A stretch of 64,000 bases of DNA, taken from positions 2,209,501 to 2,273,500 of the forward strand of contig NZ_CP033334.1 in NCBI RefSeq assembly GCF_013170705.1, read 5' to 3'. The translations under genes were made by a program, and so were the position numbers. Of this stretch, positions 27,956 through 36,933 are shown piece by piece. Within the stretch, counting starts at the first letter, position 1. Each line of letters opens with the position of its first letter. The DNA is from Mesorhizobium loti. Lineage in GTDB: Bacteria > Pseudomonadota > Alphaproteobacteria > Rhizobiales > Rhizobiaceae. The notes under the pieces are model-generated. The model searched no databases, was not told where the DNA came from, and worked only from the letters and a program-made list of their open reading frames with translations.

Positions 27956-29038
27956 TCGCAGGTAATAGAAAACACCGCGCCCCCCGTCGCCACCGTGACG
28001 CGGCCCAGCAGCGCCCTGACGCGCTCGCTGATCGGCGGGCTGGTGACGTCGCTGCCGGTGCTGGCGATCGGGCTGGCGATCCTCGGCTTCGCGCCGACCT
28101 ACTACACCTATCTGGCGCTCGGCGCCTTCGTGAACCTGATCGTCGTCGTCGGCCTGCAAGTGTTCATGGGCAACTCCAACATCGCCAATCTCGGCCACAG
28201 CGCCTTTGTCGGCCTTGGCGCCTATGGCGTCGCGATTCTCTCGACACCGCTGGCGATGAAAAAGCTGTCGATCCCCAACGCGCCGTTCGGCTTCGCAACC
28301 CTGCAGCTCGACCCGGTGTCCTCCGCGTTGATCGCTCTCATTGTGGTCGGCATCGTCGCCGCTATCAGCGGCAAGGTCATCAGCCGCTTGTCAGGTGTCG
28401 CCGCAACCATCGTCAGCCTGGCGCTGCTGATCATCGTCCATTCGGTGTTTCTCAACTGGACGGATCTGTTCAAGGGCAACCAAGCCTTCTTCGGCATTCC
28501 AAAAGTGGTCGGCCTGCCCTGGATGCTGGTGTTCTCGGTGGTGGTGATCGTATTGGCACGGCTGTTCAAGGACAGCCGCTGGGGGCTGCAGCTGAGGGCC
28601 AGCGCCCAGAGCCCGCAAGCCGCCGCCGCACTCGGCATCGACGCGAAGAAGCTGCGGCTGATGTCGTGGGTGCTGTCGGCGCTGATCTGCGGCCTTGCCG
28701 GCGTGCTCTATGCCTATTTCGCCGGCACGATCAGCCCGAAGCTCTTCTACTTCCAGATGATCTTCAACACGCTGGCGATGCTGATCCTGGGCGGCATGGC
28801 CACGGTGACGGGCGCGGTGACCGGCGTGATCGTGCTTTCGGTCGGGCTCGAATTCATCCGCAGCATCGAATCCGGCGTGACGATCGGCAGTGTCCAGCTG
28901 CCGCAATTGCTCGGCCTGTCCGGTGTGGCGCTCGGCGTCGTCATCGTGCTGTGCATGGCGTTCCGGCCAAGCGGCATCAGCGGCCGCTACGAGCTCGACG
29001 AACTGCTATCGCGATTTTTTCGGCGCAACGCGAAATAG
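27953..29038 (+). CDS. Branched-chain-type ABC transporter permease (LivM-like)
   Basis: A 361-residue membrane permease with about nine to ten hydrophobic segments and the LivM-type loop WGLQLRASAQSPQAAAALGI. Motif NIANLGHSAFVGLGAYG lies in the second quarter. The GTG at 27953 is chosen because GGGGGAG precedes it; an in-frame TTG at 27932 lies in the second copy of the tandem repeat. The ligase gene follows after 32 nt. Confidence 0.9.
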   Translation: MSQVIENTAPPVATVTRPSSALTRSLIGGLVTSLPVLAIGLAILGFAPTYYTYLALGAFVNLIVVVGLQVFMGNSNIANLGHSAFVGLGAYGVAILSTPLAMKKLSIPNAPFGFATLQLDPVSSALIALIVVGIVAAISGKVISRLSGVAATIVSLALLIIVHSVFLNWTDLFKGNQAFFGIPKVVGLPWMLVFSVVVIVLARLFKDSRWGLQLRASAQSPQAAAALGIDAKKLRLMSWVLSALICGLAGVLYAYFAGTISPKLFYFQMIFNTLAMLILGGMATVTGAVTGVIVLSVGLEFIRSIESGVTIGSVQLPQLLGLSGVALGVVIVLCMAFRPSGISGRYELDELLSRFFRRNAK

Positions 29039-29070
29039 CGGCGCCCGGCATTCTTGGTGGAGGACTGAAA

Positions 29071-30465
29071 GTGGAATTTGAGGACAAGGCCGCGGCTTAC
29101 GCGCCCCAGCTCGAGGCGTTGCAGAAGAAACTCGCGGCCGACGGGGTCGAGTTCATCGAGGTGCATACGGTGGACACGTCGGGCGCGTTCCGCTCCAAGA
29201 TCGCACCGTTGAAGCTATCGACCCATGGCGAATCCATCAACGCCATCCTCTATTGCGTCACCCATGGTGACGGCCAGCCTATGGGCGATGTCGCCTTCGC
29301 ATCGCCCAGCGCCAATGAGGAGAACGGCTTTCCCAACATCAAGGGGATCATCGATCCCGCGACCGTGGTGCGGCATGGCTGGAAGCCGAAATTCGCTTCG
29401 GCCATCACCCGTTCCTACATGCTTGACGGCGCGGTCTGCCCGTTCGATCCGCGCGGCGTGCTGGCTCGTGTCGAGGAGCGCGCCAAGGCGCTCGGCTACG
29501 AGCCGATGTTCGCGCTGGAATACGAGTTCGGCATCTTCCATGCCGACCACGATCTGATGCGCGCCGGGCGCTATCGCGAGCTCAAGCCCTGGGGCCATTC
29601 ACTGATCAATTATGATCTGGTGCGCAGCGGCGAGTACCAGGATTTCGCCGCCGAGTTCATCACCCGGATGAAGAGCATCGGCATCGGCGTTGCCTCGCTG
29701 GTCACCGAATATGGCTACGGCATGTATGAATATGCGCTGACGCCGAAGACCCCGCTGCAGGCAGCCGACGACGCCATGCGCGCCAAGCTGCACCTGCGCG
29801 AGCTCTGCGCCGAGCGGGGCCTGGTCGCCACCTTCATGACCCGCTTCCAGCCGCCGGGCAAGGAAAGCGCCTGTGGCGCGCATCACCATGTCAGCCTGTG
29901 GCGCGACGGCAAGCCGGCCTTCGCCGCTGGCCCGAACAGACTGACGCCGGTCGCCGAGAAATTCCTCGCCGGTGTGCTCAACCGGATGCAGGAAACGCAT
30001 CTCTTGTTCCGGCCGACGGTCAATTCCTACCGCCGATTCGATCGTGGCGCCTGGTCACCGGAAGACGTCGCCTGGGGCTTCGAGAACCGCACCGCGCCAA
30101 TCCGCGCCATCACCACGCCCAATGACGGCGCGTGCCGGCTGGAGCATCGCGCGCCGGGCGCCGACATCAATCCCTATCTGTCGATCGCGGCGATCCTGGC
30201 GGCGGGCTGCGAGGGCATCGAAAAGGACCTGCCGCTCGAGGCGCCGGTGACATCCAACCTCGCCACTCTCGACAAGCCGAAACTGCCGCGCACGCTCAAT
30301 GCCTCGATCGAGGCATTCGCCGCGTCGGACTTCTGCGCCGAGGCGTTCGGCGAAGCGTTCCGCGACAATTACGCCGAAAGCCGGCGCGCCGAGCAGGCAG
30401 CGTTCGATGCCTGGCAGGCGTCGCATATCACCGACTTCGAGTGGCAGCGCTATTTTGTGAGCTGA
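29071..30465 (+). CDS. Glutamine-synthetase-family ligase (gamma-glutamyl-amine synthetase-like)
   Basis: A 464-residue glutamine-synthetase fold protein. Active-site elements are visible: FALEYEFGIF and VTEYGYGMYEYAL (metal-binding Glu), SACGAHHHVSLW (His), FENRTAPIRAI and CRLEHRAPGADINPYL (Arg/Glu). It starts with GTG at 29071 after a GGAGG site. It is the last gene of the ABC operon. It is not a typical nitrogen-assimilation GlnA, since its N-terminus and context differ, and resembles PuuA/IpuC-type enzymes that join glutamate to an amine. The substrate amine is not known. Confidence 0.85.
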   Translation: MEFEDKAAAYAPQLEALQKKLAADGVEFIEVHTVDTSGAFRSKIAPLKLSTHGESINAILYCVTHGDGQPMGDVAFASPSANEENGFPNIKGIIDPATVVRHGWKPKFASAITRSYMLDGAVCPFDPRGVLARVEERAKALGYEPMFALEYEFGIFHADHDLMRAGRYRELKPWGHSLINYDLVRSGEYQDFAAEFITRMKSIGIGVASLVTEYGYGMYEYALTPKTPLQAADDAMRAKLHLRELCAERGLVATFMTRFQPPGKESACGAHHHVSLWRDGKPAFAAGPNRLTPVAEKFLAGVLNRMQETHLLFRPTVNSYRRFDRGAWSPEDVAWGFENRTAPIRAITTPNDGACRLEHRAPGADINPYLSIAAILAAGCEGIEKDLPLEAPVTSNLATLDKPKLPRTLNASIEAFAASDFCAEAFGEAFRDNYAESRRAEQAAFDAWQASHITDFEWQRYFVS

Positions 30466-30482
30466 CGGGGAGGGCGGTCACC

Positions 30483-30800
30483 TTAGCCGCAGATGCGAAC
30501 GTCCTCGATCACCCTGTGGTGATGGCGCCAATGCACGACCGTTTCGGTGTGACAGCGGTGATGCCGGTGGTGGCGCCGATATTCGCCTTCATACTGGACG
30601 TTCTGGTCGCCATCATACTGATTGTCGTAGCGGCGGTCATGGTGCCGGCGAACAATAATACCGCCATTATCGGACTCATCATCCGGTGAATATCGGTTGC
30701 CGTCGTCGGACTGGATAATCACGCTGGCGGCTTGCGTTGGCGCAATGACTGCCGCTGTCGCCGTCAATGCCAAAAGGGAAGCTAAAATCAATTTTTTCAT
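30483..30800 (-). CDS. Small secreted His/Arg-rich protein
   Basis: A 105-residue protein with a clear signal peptide (MKKLILASLLALTATAAVIA, cleavage after TQA). The mature part is very polar: an Asp/Asn-rich stretch (SDDGNRYSPDDESDNGG), then histidine clusters (RRHHRHHRCH and WRHHHRV), ending VIEDVRICG. AGGAGG precedes the ATG. The histidines suggest metal or acid binding in the periplasm, but this is only suggestive. Similar small His/Arg-rich exported proteins are common and unnamed in rhizobia. Confidence 0.75.
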   Translation of the reverse strand: MKKLILASLLALTATAAVIAPTQAASVIIQSDDGNRYSPDDESDNGGIIVRRHHDRRYDNQYDGDQNVQYEGEYRRHHRHHRCHTETVVHWRHHHRVIEDVRICG

Positions 30801-30891
30801 TTCGTCCTCCTGCGAGTTCAAGACTTAACTCGACATATCAACTCGCGGAGGAACCGAGCGTTCCACTGTCAATCTACACGCTTTGCGACGC

Positions 30892-31010
30892 CTAGAGCCG
30901 GATGATTTCAGGTCGCGTCGACCGGAAATCTGAATCCGCCTCTAAATCAAATAGATAGAGCATGATGTCTTCCGAAAACCGCTTCACATTTTTCAGCATC
31001 ATGCTCTAGA
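30892..31010. repeat. Rhizobial intergenic repeat, family B
   Basis: A block starting CTAGAGCCGGATGATTTC and ending TTTTCAGCATCATGCTCTAG. Its right part is an imperfect palindrome: AGAGCATGATG (30957 on) faces CATCATGCTCT (to 31008). The last 12 bases also encode the C-terminus of the adjacent phosphodiesterase. Confidence 0.75.
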
Positions 31011-31841
31011 TATTGTGGTGTGATCGGCCGAAACCATATGATCCAGGCGAACGAAGGCTGTAAGCGGCAGATGATCGGAGGCAACGCGCGATAGCGGCGT
31101 ATCGTGCGCTTCGACCGCCGCTATCATTCCGTGCCGATTGGTCATGATCCGGTCGAGCGCCAACAGCGGCAGGTTGGAGGGGAAGGTGGGGACCGCCGGC
31201 GGTTGCGGCCCGAAAGTCGCATGCAGCGTGTTGAGCGCGGAGCGGTTCCCAAGCCGCCATTCGTTAAGGTCGCCAAGCAGCAGGGTCGGCTTCTCATCAG
31301 CGCTGCTCATGATGTCCAGCACGACGCGAGCCTGCTGGGAGCGTGAATGGCGCAGCAAGCCGAGATGGGCGGCGATGACGCGCAATGTCCGGTTTCCGTC
31401 GAGGTCGATCTCCGCCACCACCGCGCCGCGCGGTTCCAGGCCTGGAAGCCTGATCTGATGCACGTCACGAACGACACCCCTCTTGAACAGCAGGACATTG
31501 CCATGCCAGCCGTGACCCTTGCCTGTGGCCGAAATCGGCACCGGCACGAGGCCGGTTTCCCGCTCGAGGCGGGGCAGATCCAGGAGGCCGTCTCGGTCGC
31601 CGAAACGGTTGTCCGCCTCCTGCAGGGCGATGACATCGGGGTCGATTTCGCGGATGACGCGGCTGGTCCGCTCAGGGTCGAACTTCCGGTCGACACCGAT
31701 GCATTTATGGACGTTGTAGGAAGCGACCAGCGTGCCGGTGGCGGCGGTCGCCTTGTGCGCAGCGGCGTTTGCTTTCCGCATCCGCCGGTCACGGATGGTC
31801 AAAAGCATGCTTGCCGGAAGGCTGCGTCCGTTCATTCGCAT
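30999..31841 (-). CDS. Endonuclease/exonuclease/phosphatase (EEP) family hydrolase
   Basis: About 280 residues of the EEP superfamily (phosphodiesterases acting on nucleic acids, phosphoinositides or sphingomyelin). Motifs are LVASYNVHKCIGVDRKF, DPDVIALQEADNR (metal Glu), LLLGDLNEWR (Asp/Asn) and the terminal SDHLPLTAFVRL (Asp-His pair). In-frame starts are GTG 31877, ATG 31841 and ATG 31835; ATG 31841 is chosen without a strong ribosome site. The last residues (ISRA and stop) are encoded by a family-B repeat. A phospholipase D-like gene lies just upstream on the same strand. Confidence 0.85.
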   Translation of the reverse strand: MRMNGRSLPASMLLTIRDRRMRKANAAAHKATAATGTLVASYNVHKCIGVDRKFDPERTSRVIREIDPDVIALQEADNRFGDRDGLLDLPRLERETGLVPVPISATGKGHGWHGNVLLFKRGVVRDVHQIRLPGLEPRGAVVAEIDLDGNRTLRVIAAHLGLLRHSRSQQARVVLDIMSSADEKPTLLLGDLNEWRLGNRSALNTLHATFGPQPPAVPTFPSNLPLLALDRIMTNRHGMIAAVEAHDTPLSRVASDHLPLTAFVRLDHMVSADHTTISRA

Positions 31842-31961
31842 CGTGTGCTTGCCGTTTCTGCTGCCTTCGCCATGCACTTCAAATAGAGTCTTTGCGCCTA
31901 TGTTCCATGATCGACGTCAAACTATCCGCCAAACACGTCGTTTTGTTAAAGTCAGGCCTTT

Positions 31962-33425
31962 CTACAAATAGGGTGATCCCAGCCATAGGATACGGTCGAA
32001 CAGCCGGATGATGAAGGGCCGGGACCGCAGGGAGTCCAGAGTGACAGGCATGGCCGTTTCGATTGCCGATCCAATCCGGGTTTCGATCTCGTGGGCAAAG
32101 CCCGCGTCAAGGACCTCCAGATCGATCTCGAAGTTGAGCCGCAACGACCGGGCGTCGAGATTGGACGAGCCGACATACGCCCACACGCCGTCGATCGAAA
32201 GCAGCTTGGAATGGTCGAATGGGCCTGCCGTGCGCCATATGCGGCAATAGTTCTTCAGGATCTGGTCGAATTGCGCGGTCATGGCGCGGTCGACGAGGAA
32301 CAGATTGTTCACCGCGGGCACCACGACATCGATCTCGACGCCGCGTCGGGCGGCGGTGATCAAGGCGCTGATCAGCTCCCGGTCCGGCAGGAAATAGGGC
32401 GACATCAGGCGAATCGACTTGCGCGCGACCGAGAACGCCCCGATCAGCAGTTTGTGGTTGGTCTCATTGCTTGCATCAGGCCCGGATGCAACCGCCCGCA
32501 CCAGCATCGGCTTGCCAGGTGGCGGCGACAGCGGGGCAATTCTCCAGGCATCGCCCTTCAGGGCCTCGTTGGTGGCGAAGCGCCAGTCTTCGGCGGCAAC
32601 CGAGAACAGGTCGGCGACGACAGGCCCGGTAACCTTGAAATGCGTGTCCCTTGCGCTGTTGGAGCCTGCGAACTCGGCGGAAAACCCCTTGCGGATGTTC
32701 ATGCCGCCGGTAAAGGCAACCGTGCCGTCGACCACAAGGATCTTCCGGTGGGTCCTGAGATTGGCGTAGGGCAGGCGCAGGCCCATGACGATGTTGCCGT
32801 TGAAGACGTCGGCGGGAATGTCGGCCTTGCGCAGATGACCCAGGATGCTGGGGACGGAATAGCGCGCGCCGACGGCGTCGATCAGCACGCGAACGGTGAC
32901 GCCGCGCCGGACGGCACCGGCCAAGGATTCAACGAAAAGCAGGCCGACGGCGTCATTGTCGAAAATGTAAGTCTCGAGCAGGAGGCTGCGTTCGGCGCCA
33001 TCGATCGCCGCGCACATGGCGGCATAGGCCTCGTCGCCGGTCTCCAATACGTCGATGGCATTGCCCGGGTTGAGCGCGCGCCGCGCCACCCTGTCGCCCA
33101 GCGTCCGCAGACCGGTGAAGCGCTGCCCGTACCGTTCGACAATGAGCGCCTCCTCGGCAGCGACGTCACGCTCGTGCTTGGCGGCCACCGCATCGCCGGC
33201 AAGCGGGCGCTGCGCGGTGATCGTGGCGCGGCGAATGCGATTGATGCCGGCCACGGCATAGATCAGCACGCCGAGGATCGGTGAAAGCACCATCACGCCG
33301 ACCCAGCCGGTGGCGGCGCGGACATCTTCCTTGGTCATGACGGCGTGGGCGATGCCGACGGTCGCCATCACCACCGAGATGATTGCCAGGATTTGGGTCC
33401 AGTGAGTCGCAATGGTGTCGAACAT
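31962..33425 (-). CDS. Cardiolipin synthase-like phospholipase D family protein
   Basis: A 487-residue membrane enzyme. Two N-terminal hydrophobic segments (ILAIISVVMATVGIAHAVM and GWVGVMVLSPILGVLIYAVA) precede two HKD motifs: HRKILVVDGTVAFTGGMN and HSKLLSIDGVWAYVGSSN. This is the layout of bacterial cardiolipin synthases, which join two phosphatidylglycerols. ATG 33425 is preferred over an upstream TTG at 33461. Neighbouring EEP-family phosphodiesterases are commonly found beside such genes. Confidence 0.87.
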   Translation of the reverse strand: MFDTIATHWTQILAIISVVMATVGIAHAVMTKEDVRAATGWVGVMVLSPILGVLIYAVAGINRIRRATITAQRPLAGDAVAAKHERDVAAEEALIVERYGQRFTGLRTLGDRVARRALNPGNAIDVLETGDEAYAAMCAAIDGAERSLLLETYIFDNDAVGLLFVESLAGAVRRGVTVRVLIDAVGARYSVPSILGHLRKADIPADVFNGNIVMGLRLPYANLRTHRKILVVDGTVAFTGGMNIRKGFSAEFAGSNSARDTHFKVTGPVVADLFSVAAEDWRFATNEALKGDAWRIAPLSPPPGKPMLVRAVASGPDASNETNHKLLIGAFSVARKSIRLMSPYFLPDRELISALITAARRGVEIDVVVPAVNNLFLVDRAMTAQFDQILKNYCRIWRTAGPFDHSKLLSIDGVWAYVGSSNLDARSLRLNFEIDLEVLDAGFAHEIETRIGSAIETAMPVTLDSLRSRPFIIRLFDRILWLGSPYL

Positions 33426-33655
33426 TGCCGGGACTATCCAGCGCGCGATTGCAGAAGGCAATGCGGCCGATCATGCTTCGCATCCGCAGTGGCGCCCCAT
33501 GGCTCGGTCAGCACTTTGGACAGACATCTGCGCCACGGGATTGGCCTGGGCAAAAACATCGGCGCTGCATACTCCAGCGTCGCCTTGCCGGGTCCCATGG
33601 AACGTCGCCGCGCCGAGGTCGTTTAATGCCGGTGCCACTCCATCGGAGCGTGACC

Positions 33656-33754
33656 ATGAAGAAAACCTACGTCAGACCCACGCTTGTGAAACGCGAAAAG
33701 CTAACCGAGCGCACAGCGCAAATCGTGGCATCCGGGATCATATTGAGCGAGTAA
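33656..33754 (+). CDS. Orphan RiPP-precursor-like peptide
   Basis: A 32-residue peptide starting MKKTYVRPTLVKREKLTERT and ending IVASGIILSE. The KKTYxxPTLxKRExL leader pattern is typical of short putative RiPP (lasso-type) precursors found in many copies in rhizobia. GGAG lies nine bases before the ATG. No lasso cyclase, leader peptidase or exporter is in the window, so modification genes, if any, are elsewhere. The hydrophobic C-terminus would be the core. Assignment rests on the leader pattern alone. Confidence 0.6.
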   Translation: MKKTYVRPTLVKREKLTERTAQIVASGIILSE

Positions 33755-34104
33755 TCGCAGCTTCGCGAGCCAGGATTCCCACTGGTGCGAACAGCTACAC
33801 GGTGTCGATCGGCATTGAGACGGTCGTTTCTGTGTTTCGACCTCATTGGTGATCGGGAAGTCGAAGTCGTGGAGCGTCTCACCGCATTCCTGGGCGAGAG
33901 TACCCGACCCTGGGCGAGAGTACCCGACGGCGTCAAAGCAGTGTGAGTGACCCGAGACATAGGTGACGGAACGTACCGGACACATAGTAACACTTTTCGC
34001 GATGCGGGAGGGCGCTACCGCCTTTCCCAACACTCATCGCATCGGCGGTTCCTGCTCCGTTGTCTTGGATGAGGATCATTTTGAATTGCCCGCAACCGAA
34101 ATCG
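33755..34104. other. Intergenic stretch with a 20-bp tandem duplication; possible IS scar
   Basis: No gene is supported. An exact 20-bp unit, CCTGGGCGAGAGTACCCGAC, occurs twice in tandem at 33889-33908 and 33909-33928. Just beyond are two similar blocks, GAGACATAGGTGAC and GGACACATAGTAAC (about 33955-33992), which remind me of insertion-sequence ends, but no transposase remnant is readable. Confidence 0.45.
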
Positions 34105-34920
34105 TCAGACCGGCAGCCCGAGCTGCTTTCGAAGGCTTTTGTCGAATGCGGACGCGGGCACGAAGCGGCGTAGGAGACTGACTTGGCGCGCCATTTTGCC
34201 CGCCGCATAGCGCCTCTTGGGCGTGGGATCCGTCGCTGCCGCCAAAACGGTCTCGGCTACCACTTCGGGCGCATCGCCTTTTTCCATCGATTTCCGCACG
34301 GCTATGGTCATGCCAGCGCGCGCGGAGTCATAGACATCAAGCAACTGATCGGGCGCGGCGAGATTGTCCTCGAATGACGTACGGGTATAGGCGGGCTCCA
34401 CCAACGACACGCGAATGCCGAACGAGCGCAGTTCGTGATCGAGCGATTCGGAATAGCCCTCGATGGCATGTTTGGTCGACGCGTAAAGCGCGAAATAGGG
34501 AGCGGGGATGAACCCCTGTACCGAACTCAAATTGACGATTCTGCCCTTCCCTTGGCGTCGCATTGCCGGCAACACCGCGTTGGTCACGCGAAGGACGCCG
34601 AAGACGTTCACGTCGAACAGCGCCTGAGCCTGGCCGGTCGAGGACTCCTCCGCTCCGCCAAACAGACCCATGCCGGCATTGTTGACAAGCAGGTCGATGC
34701 GTCCGGCCTTGGCCAGAACGTCATCGACCATTTTCGCAACGGACGCGTCGTCGGTCACGTCGCAGGTCAGCATGGTAACGCTGTCGGATTGGTTGGAGGC
34801 TCCACGACGGCTGGTTCCGAATACGCGAAAGCCAGCGCCAAGCAAGGCTTCGGCGGTAGCCCGCCCGATGCCGGAAGATGCCCCTGTCACCAGGGCGACG
34901 CCAGGATTGGTCTTGTTCAT
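34105..34920 (-). CDS. Short-chain dehydrogenase/reductase of the TetR-FabF unit
   Basis: A 271-residue classical SDR: TGASSGIG cofactor motif, NNAGMG, and YASTKHA with catalytic Tyr and Lys. Starts at 34920 (MNKTNPGVALV) or 34929 are both possible. It lies 73 nt downstream of the ketosynthase gene on the same strand and likely in one transcript with TetR and FabF. With a ketosynthase it could reduce a 3-oxoacyl product, but its sequence is that of a generic SDR rather than FabG. Confidence 0.85.
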   Translation of the reverse strand: MNKTNPGVALVTGASSGIGRATAEALLGAGFRVFGTSRRGASNQSDSVTMLTCDVTDDASVAKMVDDVLAKAGRIDLLVNNAGMGLFGGAEESSTGQAQALFDVNVFGVLRVTNAVLPAMRRQGKGRIVNLSSVQGFIPAPYFALYASTKHAIEGYSESLDHELRSFGIRVSLVEPAYTRTSFEDNLAAPDQLLDVYDSARAGMTIAVRKSMEKGDAPEVVAETVLAAATDPTPKRRYAAGKMARQVSLLRRFVPASAFDKSLRKQLGLPV

Positions 34921-34993
34921 GGAGATCATTTCTTTCTTCGTGTTGGATCGGAGTTGGAGAAGCATGAAAGGTCGGTGTGAAAGGTGCCAATCA

Positions 34994-36292
34994 TTAGCGC
35001 CCCTGGCCCTCGCGTCGGGCCGCCGGGGCGGTCCAGCGCCTGAACAAGGCGCTGGCATTCACGCCGCCAAAGCCGAAGCCATTGGAGATCGCGTATTCCA
35101 TCTCCATTGGCCGGGGCTCGTTTGCGACGAAGTCGATGCCGTTCGCAGCCGGATCGGGAGCGCTCAGATTGAGTGTCGGTGGTGCCACCTGGTCCCGGAG
35201 CGCTAGGATCGCGAAAATGGCACCAAGCCCGCCGGCCGCACCCAGCAGGTGTCCGGTCGCCGATTTCGTTGCGCTGACAGCTATCGCGAAATCGCGCCCG
35301 AATACGCTCTTGATCGCTTCGATTTCACCCAGGTCACCGACTGGCGTGGAGGTCGCATGCGCATTGAGATGACGAACCTCGCGCGCCGAAATCCCTGCCT
35401 GGGCAATCGCGATCTCCATGGCCCGGCGCGCACCGCCGCCGTCCTCGGGGCCAGAAGTGACGTGGTGGGCATCCGCCGTCGTGCCGTAGCCGACGAGTTC
35501 GGCGAGCGGTGTTGCGCCGCGCGCCAGCGCGTGGCTCAACGCCTCGATGACCAGCACGCCGGCTCCTTCGCCCATGACGAAGCCGTCCCGCGATATGTCG
35601 AAGGGACGCGAGGCTTGAGCCGGCCCCCAATTGAAGCCGGTTGAAAGAGAGCGTGCCGCAGCAAACCCACCGAGACTGACTATGTTCATGCATGCTTCCG
35701 TTCCCCCGCACACGGCAATATCAGCCTCGTTCGCGCGGATGAGACGGGCGGCGTCGCCGATCGCCTGGATGCCGGCCGCGCACGCCGTCACTGGCGCGCC
35801 GAGCGGACCTTTGAAGCCATGACGGATTGAGATCTGGCCTGCTGCGAGGTTCACCAGGAAGGACGGCACCGTGAAAGGGGACAGGCGGCGGGCGCCACGC
35901 AGGTCGACCGTACGCACGGCTTCTGTGATGGCGGGGAACCCGCCGACCCCCGAAGCGATGACCGTTGCCGTGCGCAGGCGATCCGTCTCCAAGGCAGGCT
36001 TCCATTTCGCCTGTGCAAGCGCCTCCTCTGCGGCAGCCAGCGCAAAGAGAATGAACCGATCCACCTTGCGCTGATCCTTCGCAGACAGGATGACATCGGG
36101 ATCGAAACCGGCGTCCGGATCTTCTTCCAGGGAGGGCACCACGCCGCCGATCTTCGACGGCAGGTCTCGCACCACATCGTCCGGAAGCCTACGGATACCC
36201 GAACGCCCGGCCAGCAGGCGCGACCATGACGCTTCGACACTGGCGGCAAGGGGCGTGACGGTCCCCATGCCTGTAACAACAACCCGTCGCAT
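34994..36292 (-). CDS. Beta-ketoacyl-ACP synthase II-like enzyme (FabF family)
   Basis: A 432-residue thiolase-fold condensing enzyme. Catalytic Cys171 (APVTACAAGIQA) and the two His residues in LNAHATSTPVGD and KSATGHLLGAAGG are all present, so it should be active. It is a stand-alone copy, without acpP, fabG or malonyl-transferase next to it, and so is probably not the housekeeping fabF. It sits 46 nt after the TetR gene and is divergent from an RND pump. A role in making or remodelling an acyl chain is inferred. Confidence 0.88.
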   Translation of the reverse strand: MRRVVVTGMGTVTPLAASVEASWSRLLAGRSGIRRLPDDVVRDLPSKIGGVVPSLEEDPDAGFDPDVILSAKDQRKVDRFILFALAAAEEALAQAKWKPALETDRLRTATVIASGVGGFPAITEAVRTVDLRGARRLSPFTVPSFLVNLAAGQISIRHGFKGPLGAPVTACAAGIQAIGDAARLIRANEADIAVCGGTEACMNIVSLGGFAAARSLSTGFNWGPAQASRPFDISRDGFVMGEGAGVLVIEALSHALARGATPLAELVGYGTTADAHHVTSGPEDGGGARRAMEIAIAQAGISAREVRHLNAHATSTPVGDLGEIEAIKSVFGRDFAIAVSATKSATGHLLGAAGGLGAIFAILALRDQVAPPTLNLSAPDPAANGIDFVANEPRPMEMEYAISNGFGFGGVNASALFRRWTAPAARREGQGR

Positions 36293-36338
36293 CTATTCTC
36301 CTGTCACTTTGGTGCGCGGACAGCGCTGCCGACGCCGT

Positions 36339-36917
36339 TCAAGCGGCGACTGCTTCGCGGATCCGATCGATTGCCGAATCCAGAAAGGCCTGCGCGAGGT
36401 TGGGGTCGTTGACGACCCGCGATAGGAGCACCGCGCCGACCATCGTCGAGAGAATGGCCATGGCCTTGCCGCCGGCCTCATCATTGTCGGCCCCGCCAAC
36501 CCAACTGCCGAGCATTTCAAGGTATTCCCCGATGCCGGCCTCGAATGACGCTTTCACCTCGGCGCCCTGTCTGGCGGCATCCGAGCCAAGCGCAACGACC
36601 GGGCAGCCGTCCATCCTCTCTCCGCGATGATCCATGCTGAGATAGAATGAGATCACTGCGTCGAGCGGATTCTCAGGGTTTGCCGCAGTTGCCGCCGACC
36701 ACCTGTGGGTGGCGCTCTCCATCGCCCGCCTGGACGCCTGCGCCGCCAAGTCCTCCTTTGACGCGAATTGCTTGTAAAAGGCGCCCTGCGTCAGGCCGGC
36801 ACCCTTCATCAGATCCTTGAGGCCGATGCCGTCAAAGCCACACTCGCGAAAAAGCCGGCTTGCCACATTGATGACGGTCTCGCGGTTTTCCGCAGCTTGA
36901 ACTCGGCTTACTCGCAT
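36339..36917 (-). CDS. TetR-family transcriptional regulator
   Basis: A 192-residue TetR protein with the N-terminal HTH at about residues 10-55 (VINVASRLFRECGFDGIGLK, then AGLTQGAFYKQFASKEDL) and an all-helical ligand domain. It is divergent from the RND pair with a 78-bp gap that contains an 11-bp inverted repeat, so it very likely represses both units. The ligand is unknown. Confidence 0.92.
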   Translation of the reverse strand: MRVSRVQAAENRETVINVASRLFRECGFDGIGLKDLMKGAGLTQGAFYKQFASKEDLAAQASRRAMESATHRWSAATAANPENPLDAVISFYLSMDHRGERMDGCPVVALGSDAARQGAEVKASFEAGIGEYLEMLGSWVGGADNDEAGGKAMAILSTMVGAVLLSRVVNDPNLAQAFLDSAIDRIREAVAA

Positions 36918-36933
36918 GATCGCTCTCCTTTTT

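Noticed and set aside
33656..33754. A full lasso-peptide cluster
   Set aside because: Only a precursor-like peptide is present; no asparagine-synthetase-like cyclase, peptidase or ABC exporter is in the neighbourhood.
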